Shown piece after piece: positions 9,946-18,653 of a DNA stretch of 64,000 nucleotides. The notes below the pieces were generated by a model, which did no database searches, was not told the origin of the DNA, and worked only from the letters and a program-made list of their open reading frames with translations. The stretch spans positions 124,001-188,000 of the forward strand of contig NZ_PGVE01000017.1 of NCBI RefSeq assembly GCF_002860255.1. The letters run 5' to 3'. Origin of the DNA: Neobacillus cucumis (GTDB taxonomy: Bacteria > Bacillota > Bacilli > Bacillales > Cytobacillaceae). The first letter of the stretch is position 1. Every line of letters starts with the position of its first letter. The position numbers and the translations under genes are program-made.

Positions 9946-11106
9946 ATGGAAAATATCAGAATCGGAATGGTCGGCTATAAATTTATGGGTAAGGCACACA
10001 GTCATGCCTACAAGGATTTACCACTCTTTTTTCCAAACACAGTACACCCTGACATGAAGGTCATTTGTGGCCGGGATCCTGAAGGTGTTTCGATAGCAGC
10101 CAAGCAATTCGGCTGGGAGGAATATACCACAGACTGGAAAACCCTTTTAGATAGAGAGGATATTGATTTAATCGATATTAATGCACCAAGTGATGTACAT
10201 AAAGAAATAACGATTGCCGCTGCACAAGCAGGCAAACATGTTTTTTGCGAAAAACCGTTAGCGCTTACATTAGAGGATTCTAGAGAAATGCTTCAGGTGG
10301 TTGAGACGGCTGGGGTTAAGCACATGGTTGGATTTAATTATCGCTTTGCCCCTGCCGTCATGCTGGCTAAAAAGCTGATGGATGAAGGGAAATTAGGTGA
10401 AATCTATCATTTCCGCGCTTGGTTTTTACAGGATTGGCTCATCGATCCAAACTTCCCATTAGCCTGGAGACTTCAGAAGGATGTTGCAGGTTCCGGTTCT
10501 CACGGAGATCTGGGTGCCCATCTAATCGATTTAGCGCATTATCTCATTGGGGATATGACAGAAGTAATAGGAATGAATGAAACATTTATCAAAGAAAGAC
10601 CGATTCCATCGCAAATGGCAGGCCTATCAGCAAAAGGCAGCGATAGTGATGAAAAAGGGGAAGTTACGGTTGATGATGCAACTCTATTCTTAGCACGTTT
10701 TGCTAATGGTGCTCTTGGAAGCTTTGAAGCTACTCGTTTTGCTGCTGGACACCGCTGTACAAATTCATTTGAGATTAATGGCAGTAAAGGCAGTGTGATC
10801 TTTGATTTTGAACGAATGAATGAACTGCAAGTTTATTTCGTGGATGACAGAGATGATGTCCAAGGCTTCCGACGTGTCTTAGCGACTGACCCAACGCATG
10901 CGTTTGCCGAGGCATGGTGGCCGCCAGGACATACGATTGGTTATGAGCATACATTTATTCATGAAGTAGTTGAATTAATGGAGTCTTTCCGAGAAAATCG
11001 ACTTCCAGTTCCAAACTTCCGTGATGGCGTCAAGTGCCAAGAAGTATTAGCAGCGGTTGATCTATCGATTGAAAAACGCCAATGGATCCGAATTTCTGAC
11101 GTTTAA
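9946..11106 (+). CDS. Gfo/Idh/MocA-family oxidoreductase (first of three)
   Basis: NAD(P)-dependent sugar or polyol dehydrogenase. Rossmann fold at the N-terminus (RIGMVGYKFMGKAHSHAY), the family signature KHVFCEKPLALT near residue 100 with the catalytic-region EKP, and a C-terminal GFO_IDH domain (DLGAHLIDLAHYLIGD). Length 386 fits. AAAGGAG precedes the ATG. The GxGxxG loop is unusual: a lysine replaces the second glycine (GYKFMG). It heads an operon with ThuA and two more family members, suggesting oxidation to 3-keto sugars; the substrate cannot be read from sequence. Confidence 0.9.
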   Translation: MENIRIGMVGYKFMGKAHSHAYKDLPLFFPNTVHPDMKVICGRDPEGVSIAAKQFGWEEYTTDWKTLLDREDIDLIDINAPSDVHKEITIAAAQAGKHVFCEKPLALTLEDSREMLQVVETAGVKHMVGFNYRFAPAVMLAKKLMDEGKLGEIYHFRAWFLQDWLIDPNFPLAWRLQKDVAGSGSHGDLGAHLIDLAHYLIGDMTEVIGMNETFIKERPIPSQMAGLSAKGSDSDEKGEVTVDDATLFLARFANGALGSFEATRFAAGHRCTNSFEINGSKGSVIFDFERMNELQVYFVDDRDDVQGFRRVLATDPTHAFAEAWWPPGHTIGYEHTFIHEVVELMESFRENRLPVPNFRDGVKCQEVLAAVDLSIEKRQWIRISDV

Positions 11107-11133
11107 ACTAACATATCAAAGGAGTGCTAGAAC

Positions 11134-11871
11134 ATGCAAAAAAAAGCATTAATCGTTTGGGGTGGCTGGGATGGCCATCAACCAGACCAGGTCGCTGAAA
11201 TCTTTAAAGGAATTCTAGAAGAGGAAAACTTCCAAGTAGAGGTTTCCAATTCACTAGACTCCTATGGAGACAAGGAAAAGTTAAAATCCTTAGATCTAAT
11301 CGTACCTCACTGGACGATGGGTCAAATTGAAAGAAAGTATGTCTTAAATATCTCTGAAGCAGTTGCAGCAGGTGTTGGTTTAGCTGGCTGCCACGGCGGA
11401 ATGTGTGACTCTTTCCGTAACAATGTAGACTGGCAATTTATGACGGGCGGAAATTGGGTCGCTCATCCTGGTAATGATGGTGTGGAGTACACAGTAAATA
11501 TCAAGCATTCTTCTAGTCCTCTGTTAGAAGGAATATCTGATTTTAAGGTTGCTAGTGAGCAATATTACCTTCATTACGACCCAGCCGTAGAAGTGTTAGC
11601 TACTACTCGCTTTCCTGTGTTTCATGGTCCGCATGCTGCTAACAAAGCAGTGGATATGCCAGTTGTTTGGACAAAACGATGGGGCCTTGGAAATGTGTTT
11701 TATAATTCATTAGGCCATCACGCGGACATCGTTGCCATGCCGGAGGTTTCGCTCATTATGCGCCGCGGATTCCTTTGGGCTGCTGAAGGAAAGAAACGGG
11801 CTGAAGAATTGGATGTAGATTCTATTTATGGAAATGTCCGTACCTATACAGGCATGGGAGATAGTCAATAA
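11134..11871 (+). CDS. ThuA-like domain protein
   Basis: The 245-residue protein belongs to the ThuA family, a class I glutamine-amidotransferase-like fold found with Gfo/Idh/MocA enzymes in trehalose/maltitol and related 3-keto sugar pathways. Visible features are IVWGGWDGHQPDQVAEIF at the start, AGVGLAGCHGGMCDSFR at the elbow position (a Cys is present) and YNSLGHHADI near the C-terminus, typical of ThuA. GGAG precedes the ATG. The exact reaction of the family is poorly defined. Confidence 0.88.
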   Translation: MQKKALIVWGGWDGHQPDQVAEIFKGILEEENFQVEVSNSLDSYGDKEKLKSLDLIVPHWTMGQIERKYVLNISEAVAAGVGLAGCHGGMCDSFRNNVDWQFMTGGNWVAHPGNDGVEYTVNIKHSSSPLLEGISDFKVASEQYYLHYDPAVEVLATTRFPVFHGPHAANKAVDMPVVWTKRWGLGNVFYNSLGHHADIVAMPEVSLIMRRGFLWAAEGKKRAEELDVDSIYGNVRTYTGMGDSQ

Positions 11872-11908
11872 GAAAGTCTTTAAGAATACTAAACTAGGAG
11901 GAGCTAGA

Positions 11909-13006
11909 ATGAGAAAGCTAAAGATTGGTATTATCGGTTGTGGAAATATTAGTTCTATTTATATGGAAAACTGTCAGAAGTTCCCTCATCTTGAGCTGAT
12001 TGCATGTGCGGATTTAGATGTAGAGCGTGCACAGTCCCAAGCTGAAAAGTTTGGTGTTCCTAAAGCCTGCTCCGTCGAAGAGTTGCTTTCTGACCCGGCA
12101 ATTGAACTAGTCATCAATTTAACGATTCCAAAAGCGCATGCCTCTGTCTGCATTCAGGCACTTGAAGCGGGCAAGCATGTATATACGGAAAAACCACTGG
12201 CTGTTACTCGCGAAGAGGGAAGAAAAATTTTAGAAACAGCAAAGGAGAAAAATCTCCTTGTTGGCAGTGCACCTGACACCTTCTTAGGTGCTGGTATTCA
12301 AACGGCTGTCCATTTGATCGAACAAGGTGAAATTGGTGAACCGATTGGGGCTTCAGCCTTTATGATTTGCCGCGGTCACGAACATTGGCATCCAGATCCA
12401 GCCTTCTATTATGATAGGGGCGGCGGGCCCATGTTCGACATGGGACCGTATTATTTAACAGCCTTGGTGGCTCTACTTGGACCAATAAAAAGAATTTCTG
12501 GATCCGCTCGCATCAGTTATCCTGAAAGAACGGTGCTAAGCCAGCCAAAAGCAGGTACTAAAATTGGAGTCTCAACCCCTACACACATCTCCGGTGTGAT
12601 TGATTTTGCATCTGGAGTAATCGGAAACCTGACAACTAGCTTTGATGCGTTTGGCGGTTCATCGCTGCCGCCGATTGAAATTTATGGAAGTGAAGGCACG
12701 TTGCTTGTTCCTGATCCAAATACGTTTGGTGGTCCTGTTAAGATAAGAAAACGGGATGAAATCGAATTTAAAGAGGTTCCTCTTGCGTACGGCTACTCCC
12801 AAAATAGTAGAGGACTAGGTGTGGCTGATATGGCCAAAGCGATTCTAGAAGGCGGGAATTACCGAGCAAATGGCCAATTAGCGTACCATGTTTTAGAAGC
12901 CATGCATGGCTTCCATGATTCCTCGGATAGCAGTAAACACTATATAATGGAAAGTACATGTGAGAGGCCTGAATCAGTGCCTTTTGAAGAATTACAAGCT
13001 AAGTAA
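11909..13006 (+). CDS. Gfo/Idh/MocA-family oxidoreductase (second)
   Basis: Dehydrogenase of 365 residues with the Rossmann motif IGIIGCGNISSIYM, the signature KHVYTEKPLAVT and a substrate domain with GGGPMFDMGPYYLTALV. I start it at ATG 11909 after TAGGAGGAG; a longer frame from 11828 would overlap thuA and lacks a ribosome site. The histidine-rich RGHEHWHPDP stretch before the GGG motif is typical of family members acting on sugar derivatives. A terminator-like hairpin follows. Confidence 0.9.
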   Translation: MRKLKIGIIGCGNISSIYMENCQKFPHLELIACADLDVERAQSQAEKFGVPKACSVEELLSDPAIELVINLTIPKAHASVCIQALEAGKHVYTEKPLAVTREEGRKILETAKEKNLLVGSAPDTFLGAGIQTAVHLIEQGEIGEPIGASAFMICRGHEHWHPDPAFYYDRGGGPMFDMGPYYLTALVALLGPIKRISGSARISYPERTVLSQPKAGTKIGVSTPTHISGVIDFASGVIGNLTTSFDAFGGSSLPPIEIYGSEGTLLVPDPNTFGGPVKIRKRDEIEFKEVPLAYGYSQNSRGLGVADMAKAILEGGNYRANGQLAYHVLEAMHGFHDSSDSSKHYIMESTCERPESVPFEELQAK

Positions 13007-13030
13007 ACTCTGAAACTTATTCAAATCAAT

Positions 13031-13076
13031 AAAGGTCTACTTATTTCAAAATGAGATAAGTAGACCTTTTTTAAAA
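13031..13076 (+). terminator. hairpin terminator inside the sugar operon
   Basis: AAAGGTCTACTTAT pairs perfectly with ATAAGTAGACCTTT and is followed by a T-run. It ends only about 15 bases before the next start codon, so it would reduce expression of the two distal genes or mark two transcription units. Confidence 0.75.
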
Positions 13077-13089
13077 AAGGGGACCAAAA

Positions 13090-14106
13090 ATGACTAAATT
13101 AAGGGCGATCCAAGTTGGAACAGGAGGTTTTGGAACCTCTTGGCTTGAAATATTAGAAAAATTTCAAGATATTGAGTTAGTAGCGGTAGTCGATGTGAAT
13201 CAAGAAAATCTTGAGAATGCGAAAAAGTTTGTTAAAAACCAATCGGTTGAATACTACACAGATCACATAGAGGCCTTTACAAAAAGTAAGGCCGATATCG
13301 CCGTGATTATCACCCCTCCACAAACGCATAAAAAGCTGGCCCTTGATGCGTTAGCTTATGACTTACATGTTTTTATGGAGAAACCAATTGCGCAAACATT
13401 TGAAGATGCGAAAGAGTTACTTGAAAAATCCAGAATCTACGAGAAATTCATTATGATCAGTCAAAATTATCGCTGGAGACCCGAAATACAAGCCGTTAAA
13501 AAGGCTCTAGATGAGGATGTAATCGGAAAAGTAGAATACGTTGAATGGAACTTTCGCCGGGCTACCAAATTCGGAGGCTGGAGAGATCAATATACAGAGA
13601 TCCTAATCGAGGATATGAGTATTCATCACTTTGACTTAATGAGATATCTACTAGGAGTAAATCCTTCCACTGTATTTGCCAAAAGCATGAAACCTTCCTG
13701 GAGCTGGTTTAACGGCAATAGTGCTGCAAGTATTGTAATGGACTTTGAAGGGATCCTTATTAACTACTTTGGAAGCTGGGTAACAAGAGGGAAAGAAACG
13801 CCATGGAATGGTGAGTTTAAGCTGGTGGGGGAAAAGGGTGTCCTTGAATTAACAGATGATTGTCCGACGGTTACGCTTGAAAATGGCCAAACAATACAAC
13901 TAGCCATAGAATCAATGGATTATCAGGATCGAGAGTACTCCATTTACGAAATGATATCAGCTATTAAACAAGGAAGAAGCCCGGTTACGGATCTTTCTGA
14001 CAATATTCAAAGCTTTGCCGTAGTGGGGGCAGCCTTACAATCCATCCAACAAAGCAAAGAAATTGATGTCCAAAATATTCTGATAGCAAGGAGTGTAGAA
14101 GCATGA
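13090..14106 (+). CDS. Gfo/Idh/MocA-family oxidoreductase (third)
   Basis: 338-residue dehydrogenase with AIQVGTGGFGTSWLEIL as dinucleotide loop, LHVFMEKPIAQT as family signature and EDMSIHHFDLMRYLLG in the substrate domain. AAAAAGGGGACC before the ATG overlaps the tail of the preceding terminator. Its stop overlaps the start of the isomerase gene (ATGA), so these two form a coupled pair. Substrate unknown. Confidence 0.9.
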   Translation: MTKLRAIQVGTGGFGTSWLEILEKFQDIELVAVVDVNQENLENAKKFVKNQSVEYYTDHIEAFTKSKADIAVIITPPQTHKKLALDALAYDLHVFMEKPIAQTFEDAKELLEKSRIYEKFIMISQNYRWRPEIQAVKKALDEDVIGKVEYVEWNFRRATKFGGWRDQYTEILIEDMSIHHFDLMRYLLGVNPSTVFAKSMKPSWSWFNGNSAASIVMDFEGILINYFGSWVTRGKETPWNGEFKLVGEKGVLELTDDCPTVTLENGQTIQLAIESMDYQDREYSIYEMISAIKQGRSPVTDLSDNIQSFAVVGAALQSIQQSKEIDVQNILIARSVEA

Positions 14107-15065
14107 AACTAGGTGTATTTGCAGTATTATTTTCAAAAATGTCTTTAGGTGAAATGTTGGATTACGTTAAAGAAAGCGGTTTGGACACCGTTGAAATCGG
14201 TACCGGAGGATATGTCGGCAATGCCCATTGTAACCCAAAAGAATTACTTGCAGACAGTAGGAAATTGGAACAATTTAAACAGGCATTTGAATCAAAAGGG
14301 ATTAAAATCAGTGCATTAAGCTGTCATGGAAATCCGCTGCATCCCAATACAGAAATTGCCGATGAACACCATGACGTATTTGTTGATACGGTGAAGCTAG
14401 CTTCAATTTTGGGTGTAGAAAGTGTAGTAACCTTTGCAGGATGTCCAGGTGAATCAGAGTATTCACAACACCCTGTCTGGATTACGAATCCTTGGCCTGA
14501 AGACTTTTCTAATGTAGTGAAGTGGCAATGGGAAAATAAAGTCATCCCTTATTGGAAAAGGCAATCTGAACTTTTAGAAGAATGTAATGTTCGTGTGGCC
14601 ATTGAACCACATCCAGGGTTTGTTGTCTATAATACAGAAACCGCATTGCGTTTACGAAATGAGTGCGGGAATAGAATTGGGATTAATTTTGATCCAAGTC
14701 ACTATTTCTGGCAAGGAATGGACCCAGTAGTCAGTATTAAGGCACTAGGAGATGCCATCGTCCATTTTCACGCAAAAGATACGAAGGTTGATAACCAAAA
14801 TTGTCTTTTGAATGGGGTGCTAGATACAAAATCATATGCTGATATTTCAAATAGATCTTGGGTATTTAGAACTGTTGGATACGGACACGGAGAAGATGTG
14901 TGGAGAGATATAATAAGTGCTCTCCAAGTCATCGGGTATCAAGGCGCCATTAGTATTGAACATGAAGATGGACTCATGAGTGTCGAAGAAGGATTTAGTA
15001 AAGCTGTAGCATTCTTAAAGGATATGGTAATTAAAGAGGGCGCTAAGGAATTATGGTGGGCATAA
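14103..15065 (+). CDS. sugar phosphate isomerase/epimerase (AP endonuclease 2 fold)
   Basis: TIM-barrel protein of 320 residues. Metal-ligand motifs of the xylose-isomerase-like family are visible: SALSCHGNPLHP, VAIEPHPGFVVY, GINFDPSHYFWQG, VHFHAKD and GAISIEHEDG. Such proteins act as isomerases, epimerases or dehydratases on keto-sugars or inosose made by Gfo/Idh/MocA partners, which fits its position. No transporter or kinase gene is in the operon. It starts at the ATGA overlap with the upstream gene. Confidence 0.88.
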   Translation: MKLGVFAVLFSKMSLGEMLDYVKESGLDTVEIGTGGYVGNAHCNPKELLADSRKLEQFKQAFESKGIKISALSCHGNPLHPNTEIADEHHDVFVDTVKLASILGVESVVTFAGCPGESEYSQHPVWITNPWPEDFSNVVKWQWENKVIPYWKRQSELLEECNVRVAIEPHPGFVVYNTETALRLRNECGNRIGINFDPSHYFWQGMDPVVSIKALGDAIVHFHAKDTKVDNQNCLLNGVLDTKSYADISNRSWVFRTVGYGHGEDVWRDIISALQVIGYQGAISIEHEDGLMSVEEGFSKAVAFLKDMVIKEGAKELWWA

Positions 15066-15097
15066 AAAGAAGTTAGAATTGGGATGGTTGACTAGGT

Positions 15098-15150
15098 TGA
15101 ATGGTAGAGTTAAATACACCTCTATCATTCAGCTTTTTTAATTTTTTTTA
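15098..15150 (+). terminator. terminator of the sugar operon
   Basis: TGAATGGTAGAG pairs with CTCTATCATTCA (one G-U pair), followed by T-runs up to about 15150. The rest of the gap to 15392 holds an ATATATTTCC/GGAAATATAT inverted repeat (15259-15300) around a TATAAT at 15280 but no gene. Confidence 0.8.
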
Positions 15151-15392
15151 ACTAGAGGATAAGACAATCAGGCTCCAATAAAATAATACATTTTTCGTAA
15201 AGTCCGGTGCAATGTATTCCATTTTAATAGAAGATGTAACGAGTTTCTTAAAAATAGTATATATTTCCATTTCATACTTTATAATAGAGAGGAAATATAT
15301 TGTGACTTTACCTTACTTTAATAATGGTTAGATGGAGAAAGTCATATATAATCACAAAATATATTAAAAATTAATGCTTTTTGGAGGTTATC

Positions 15393-15788
15393 ATGGGAAG
15401 ATTAGTTCATTTCGAAATTCATGTGAGTGATATGGAAAGAGCCAAGAAGTTTTATGGAGAGGTGTTTGGCTGGACCTTTCAAGATTGGAGTGACTATGCA
15501 GGAATGCCTTATTTTGGAGCAGTAACTGGTAATGAGGATGAACTAGGAATTAACGGTGCGTTGATGCAGCGTCAGAGTGCTCCTCCAGAAACAAATCAGG
15601 CCTTAAATGCATTTGCATGTACAATGGGTGTAGAAAATTACGATTTAACCGAAACAAAAATTTTAGAAAATGGAGGCCAGGTGGCCATGAAGAAGTATGC
15701 CTTGCCTGGAATGGCGTGGCAGGGTTACTATATTGATCCGGAAGGAAATATATTTGGAATCCATCAACCAGATAAGAACGCCAAGTAA
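15393..15788 (+). CDS. VOC-family (glyoxalase/bleomycin resistance fold) protein
   Basis: The 131-residue protein starts FEIHVSDMERAKKFYGEVFGW, the typical first beta-alpha unit of the vicinal oxygen chelate superfamily, and ends GYYIDPEGNIFGIHQPD, the typical last strand. The final Glu/His metal ligand motif has His in the last position. The substrate cannot be inferred. I start at ATG 15393 because TTGGAGG, which an upstream TTG frame would use as coding, is the ribosome site. Confidence 0.85.
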   Translation: MGRLVHFEIHVSDMERAKKFYGEVFGWTFQDWSDYAGMPYFGAVTGNEDELGINGALMQRQSAPPETNQALNAFACTMGVENYDLTETKILENGGQVAMKKYALPGMAWQGYYIDPEGNIFGIHQPDKNAK

Positions 15789-15951
15789 TTGATTTCCACT
15801 AAAAATAAAAGCACCTTTTATTAACGGGCTCCGTTTCCTATCGCAAAACGTCAATTTGCACAGGAAAGTGCAAACTAAAATGGTATCCTTTTTGCATAAT
15901 AAAATGTAGGACAATTTGTAAGGCAAGAGAGATTAAAAAACATTAGAAAAA

Positions 15952-15985
15952 GCAAGGGTTTATACCCTTGCTATTTTTGCTTTTT
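15952..15985. terminator. bidirectional terminator
   Basis: GCAAGGGT pairs with ACCCTTGC around a TTAT loop, with A-runs on the left and T-runs on the right. It could end transcripts from either side. Confidence 0.65.
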
Positions 15986-16165
15986 AATTGCTATTTCTTC
16001 GGATTGCGAATGACGAAGTTTGCAAGCCATTTCCGCCTTCTCCGTATCATTTTCGTGTAGGTATGAGAATTCATAGGCGGAGAATTTCCGGCTAATGTAT
16101 TTAGGGGTAGCTTTAGAAGCGGATATAAGAGGAGATATTCCGATTAACTGTTCTAAAAAAGACAA
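15971..16165 (-). CDS. possible small hypothetical protein or gene remnant
   Basis: A 64-codon frame rich in Lys and Glu in its second half (SAYEFSYLHENDTEKAEMA). It begins at TTG without a convincing ribosome site and ends exactly at a hairpin terminator, which is the main argument for it being real or the tail of a former gene. I recognise no family. The remaining intergenic sequence up to 16544 is AT-rich, with short inverted repeats such as AATAATATT/AATATTATT near 16351-16380, and no other gene is seen. Confidence 0.25.
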   Translation of the reverse strand: MSFLEQLIGISPLISASKATPKYISRKFSAYEFSYLHENDTEKAEMACKLRHSQSEEIAIKKQK

Positions 16166-16544
16166 AATCCAAAGATTTGGATAATATTAACTGAAAAACT
16201 CCCCTTATTTTTAAGAATATATGGGTATTTCCCAATTTAGCCGGAATTATACCGTTTATCTTTTATACACAGTGAACTTAACATTCAGTTATAACAGTGC
16301 CTAACCTTAAATTTTTAAAAAAATTTTTCTGTAATCACTCTTAAGTAAATCATAATAATATTATGTAAACAATATTATTGCTAGGATTCTCTTTCAACAT
16401 TTAATTGAATACATAGCAATGGGTCTGTCCTAATAGTCTTTTTGAGCCATTCACTTTATCCTTTAACTCCTATAAGATAAATATTATTAAAAAATAAGCA
16501 CGATTGAGTCATCTTTTTAACTCAGTGAGGGAAAGGAGATCAAT

Positions 16545-17330
16545 GTGAATACAGATCAAGCCTTTGAATTTTTAAAAGCAGCAGGACTTTCTGAAGATAA
16601 TTGTGTTGAAACGGTAAGACGATGGCTGCGAGAAAAGAAAATTATATATCTGGGTAAGGGTGCGTTTCAACAAAATGACTACATAATTCAAGATACAGAA
16701 GAAGCTATCAATCTACTAAATGATGCAGGTGTCGCACCTAGTGTGGGCATTCAGGTCGTTCAACGCTGGCTGTATGAAGGTAAAATTCAAAAAGTAGGAA
16801 ACGGGAATCAATTAACCGAATACATAGCAAATGTAAAAAATCCTAAGCAAGTAATCAATCCACCTTCAGACCAGGATAAGCTTATCAGAGAATTAAAAGC
16901 TAAAGTAAAAGTGCAGGATGAACATATAAAAGAATTAGAGGAACTCCATAAATCGTCAGTCAAGACTTTCATTCAGCAAAGAAATAAATTACAAAAAGAA
17001 ATACTTAACTTAGAACTTGAAAAAAATGAATTACAAAAGGAAACTAAAAAGGTACTCAAGGATAATATTGAACTGCGCAGTGAGTTGTTATACTTAAAAG
17101 AAAAACTTTCAAAACAAGGGAAAAGAGTTCCTGAAAAGGTTCACATCTCATCATCCGTTCAAACACTCGATTATCGTAAAAAGTTAGGACTATCAAAAAC
17201 GGCAAGTGAGAAAGAAGTATTAACAAGATATAAAAAATTATTAAAAATTACCCACCCTGATCATGGTGGCAACCCAGTAGTCTTTCATTATGTAAAAACA
17301 GACTATGATCATTATAAAAATGGCATGTAA
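16545..17330 (+). CDS. tandem HTH-like repeats, coiled coil and C-terminal J domain
   Basis: A 261-residue protein in three parts. Residues 1-47 and about 49-95 are two copies of one unit, sharing A..(F/L)L..AG(L/V), then VxRWLxE(K/G)KI and a glycine-containing turn before YI; the RWL core resembles excisionase/MerR-type helix-turn-helix units. Residues 105-195 are a charged heptad-rich coiled coil. The C-terminus has a J-domain-like segment (DYRKKLGLSKTASEKEVLTRYKKLLKITHPDHGG) with the HPD tripeptide used to stimulate Hsp70. GTG start with AAAGGAGAT 4 bases upstream. The architecture suggests a DNA- or protein-bound DnaK co-chaperone; function unknown. The methyltransferase follows after 29 bases. 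Confidence 0.75.
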   Translation: MNTDQAFEFLKAAGLSEDNCVETVRRWLREKKIIYLGKGAFQQNDYIIQDTEEAINLLNDAGVAPSVGIQVVQRWLYEGKIQKVGNGNQLTEYIANVKNPKQVINPPSDQDKLIRELKAKVKVQDEHIKELEELHKSSVKTFIQQRNKLQKEILNLELEKNELQKETKKVLKDNIELRSELLYLKEKLSKQGKRVPEKVHISSSVQTLDYRKKLGLSKTASEKEVLTRYKKLLKITHPDHGGNPVVFHYVKTDYDHYKNGM

Positions 17331-17359
17331 GGATCATCTTTTAGTCTAAGGAGTTATCG

Positions 17360-17917
17360 ATGGACACTCAATTAAAATGGAACACAAAACATAAGGAACG
17401 TCTGACACAAATGGACGGGTCTTCACCGAATCCAAGATTAGTGAAATTATCGGATTATCTCAATGGCGGTATCGCCCTTGATCTTGCATGCGGCCTAGGT
17501 GGTAACAGTTTATATCTTAGTCAAAAGAACTATAAAGTACATGCCATGGATATTTCGGAAGTTGCGATCGCTTATATTCAGGACCAGGCCGTAAAAAAGA
17601 ACGTTTCAATTGATGCCCAGATAGCAGACCTTACTGCACTGGATCATTTCACCTGGGAAAACCGAACCTATGACATGATTGTTGTGACCTATTACCTGGA
17701 TCGTTCGCTTTTTCCTCTTATTAAAAAAATCCTTAAAGAGGGTGGCTGCTTTTTCATGGAGACCTATTACCAATCGCCAAAAACAGAGAATCAGGGAGTA
17801 TCTAATCAGTACAAACTGAAGTCGAAAGAATTGTTGAACGAATTTGGAGATTGGAAAGTTCTTTTTTATGAAGAAAATGAACACGAGGGACGGCAAACAA
17901 TTTTTTGTCAGAAATAG
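17360..17917 (+). CDS. class I SAM-dependent methyltransferase
   Basis: The 185-residue protein shows motif I (ALDLACGLGGNSLYLS), the acidic loop after beta-2 (HAMDISEVAI), IDAQIADLT and the motif around DMIVVTYYLDRSLFPLIKKILKEGG, typical of the TehB/Methyltransf_11 group acting on small molecules. TAAGGAG lies 8 bases before the ATG, and the short distance suggests co-transcription with the J-domain gene. Substrate unknown. Confidence 0.85.
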   Translation: MDTQLKWNTKHKERLTQMDGSSPNPRLVKLSDYLNGGIALDLACGLGGNSLYLSQKNYKVHAMDISEVAIAYIQDQAVKKNVSIDAQIADLTALDHFTWENRTYDMIVVTYYLDRSLFPLIKKILKEGGCFFMETYYQSPKTENQGVSNQYKLKSKELLNEFGDWKVLFYEENEHEGRQTIFCQK

Positions 17918-17949
17918 CATGGGGGAAGGCAAGATTATATCAGTAAAAT

Positions 17950-17976
17950 AGTGGATTAAAAATCCACTGTTTTTTG
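17950..17976 (+). terminator. terminator after the methyltransferase gene
   Basis: AGTGGATT pairs with AATCCACT around AAA, followed by GTTTTTT. Confidence 0.75.
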
Positions 17977-18014
17977 ATCTTTGAATGATTATAAAAGTAC
18001 ACACTTAAATGTTA

Positions 18015-18362
18015 TTACTTTTTCTGAGCCAGCCACTCTGCTACAACCTTTGCTTGGTCAGGTGAAATGACGCCAGAAGGCATGGCATTTCTTCCGTGGT
18101 TAATGATATTCTCAATTTCACTTTGCGAATATTTTGATCCAATTTTAGTTAAATTTGGTCCTGCACCACCTTGCAGGTTTTGACCATGACAGGTAACACA
18201 ATTGCTGCTCACAATCTGTTCTGCCTTATCAGCTGAGGAAGTACCCTTATCTTGAGCGGTATTTGTTGCCTGTTTTTGAGGTCCTTCGTAAAAAAATAAT
18301 AAAAATACTAGTAATCCAGCCAGAATTACATTAGCTCCCAGCGTAACCCATATTTTTTTCAT
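18015..18362 (-). CDS. membrane-anchored c-type cytochrome
   Basis: 115 residues: one N-terminal transmembrane anchor (about 5-25), a linker rich in Thr/Ala/Gln, then a small cytochrome c domain with the haem motif CVTCH and a distal methionine candidate in RNAMPSG. It resembles the small cytochromes c550/c551 (CccA/CccB group) of Bacillus that donate electrons to caa3 oxidase on the outer membrane face. No lipobox is seen, so it is anchored by the helix. GGAGG precedes the ATG. It follows the small membrane-protein gene by 30 bases. Confidence 0.88.
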   Translation of the reverse strand: MKKIWVTLGANVILAGLLVFLLFFYEGPQKQATNTAQDKGTSSADKAEQIVSSNCVTCHGQNLQGGAGPNLTKIGSKYSQSEIENIINHGRNAMPSGVISPDQAKVVAEWLAQKK

Positions 18363-18392
18363 TTATATAAACCTCCATGATAGTAGAAATAT

Positions 18393-18653
18393 TCATAATA
18401 GAGAAGACCAATTATAAAAGATTGACCAAACTAGACCACTGAATAATAAACCTGTAATAAATAAGCCCCAAGAATGTTTTTTATCTTCCCAGCAACCTAC
18501 AATAAGGGCAAGACCCACTGTAAATCCAATAAAGGCAAGCCATGGGAAGGTATCATTGGCTTTATAAAAATAAAGGCCAACGGTCGTTGTTAATAAGATG
18601 GATAAGAGAATCTCATTTATTAATGATAATTCTGATTTCACATGAGTGTCCAT
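18393..18653 (-). CDS. small multi-pass membrane protein, unknown
   Basis: 86 residues with three predicted hydrophobic segments (about 12-28, 36-53 and 62-80), a short loop WEDKKHSWG and no motif I recognise. GGGAGGAACGTA before the ATG is a good ribosome site. Position just upstream of the cytochrome c gene suggests an operon and a link to respiration, which is inference only. Confidence 0.65.
   Translation of the reverse strand: MDTHVKSELSLINEILLSILLTTTVGLYFYKANDTFPWLAFIGFTVGLALIVGCWEDKKHSWGLFITGLLFSGLVWSIFYNWSSLL

Noticed and set aside
15259-15300. Inverted repeat ATATATTTCC/GGAAATATAT as a terminator
   Set aside because: No T-run follows and a TATAAT lies in the loop; it may be an operator, but AT-rich repeats of this size are common, so I only mention it.
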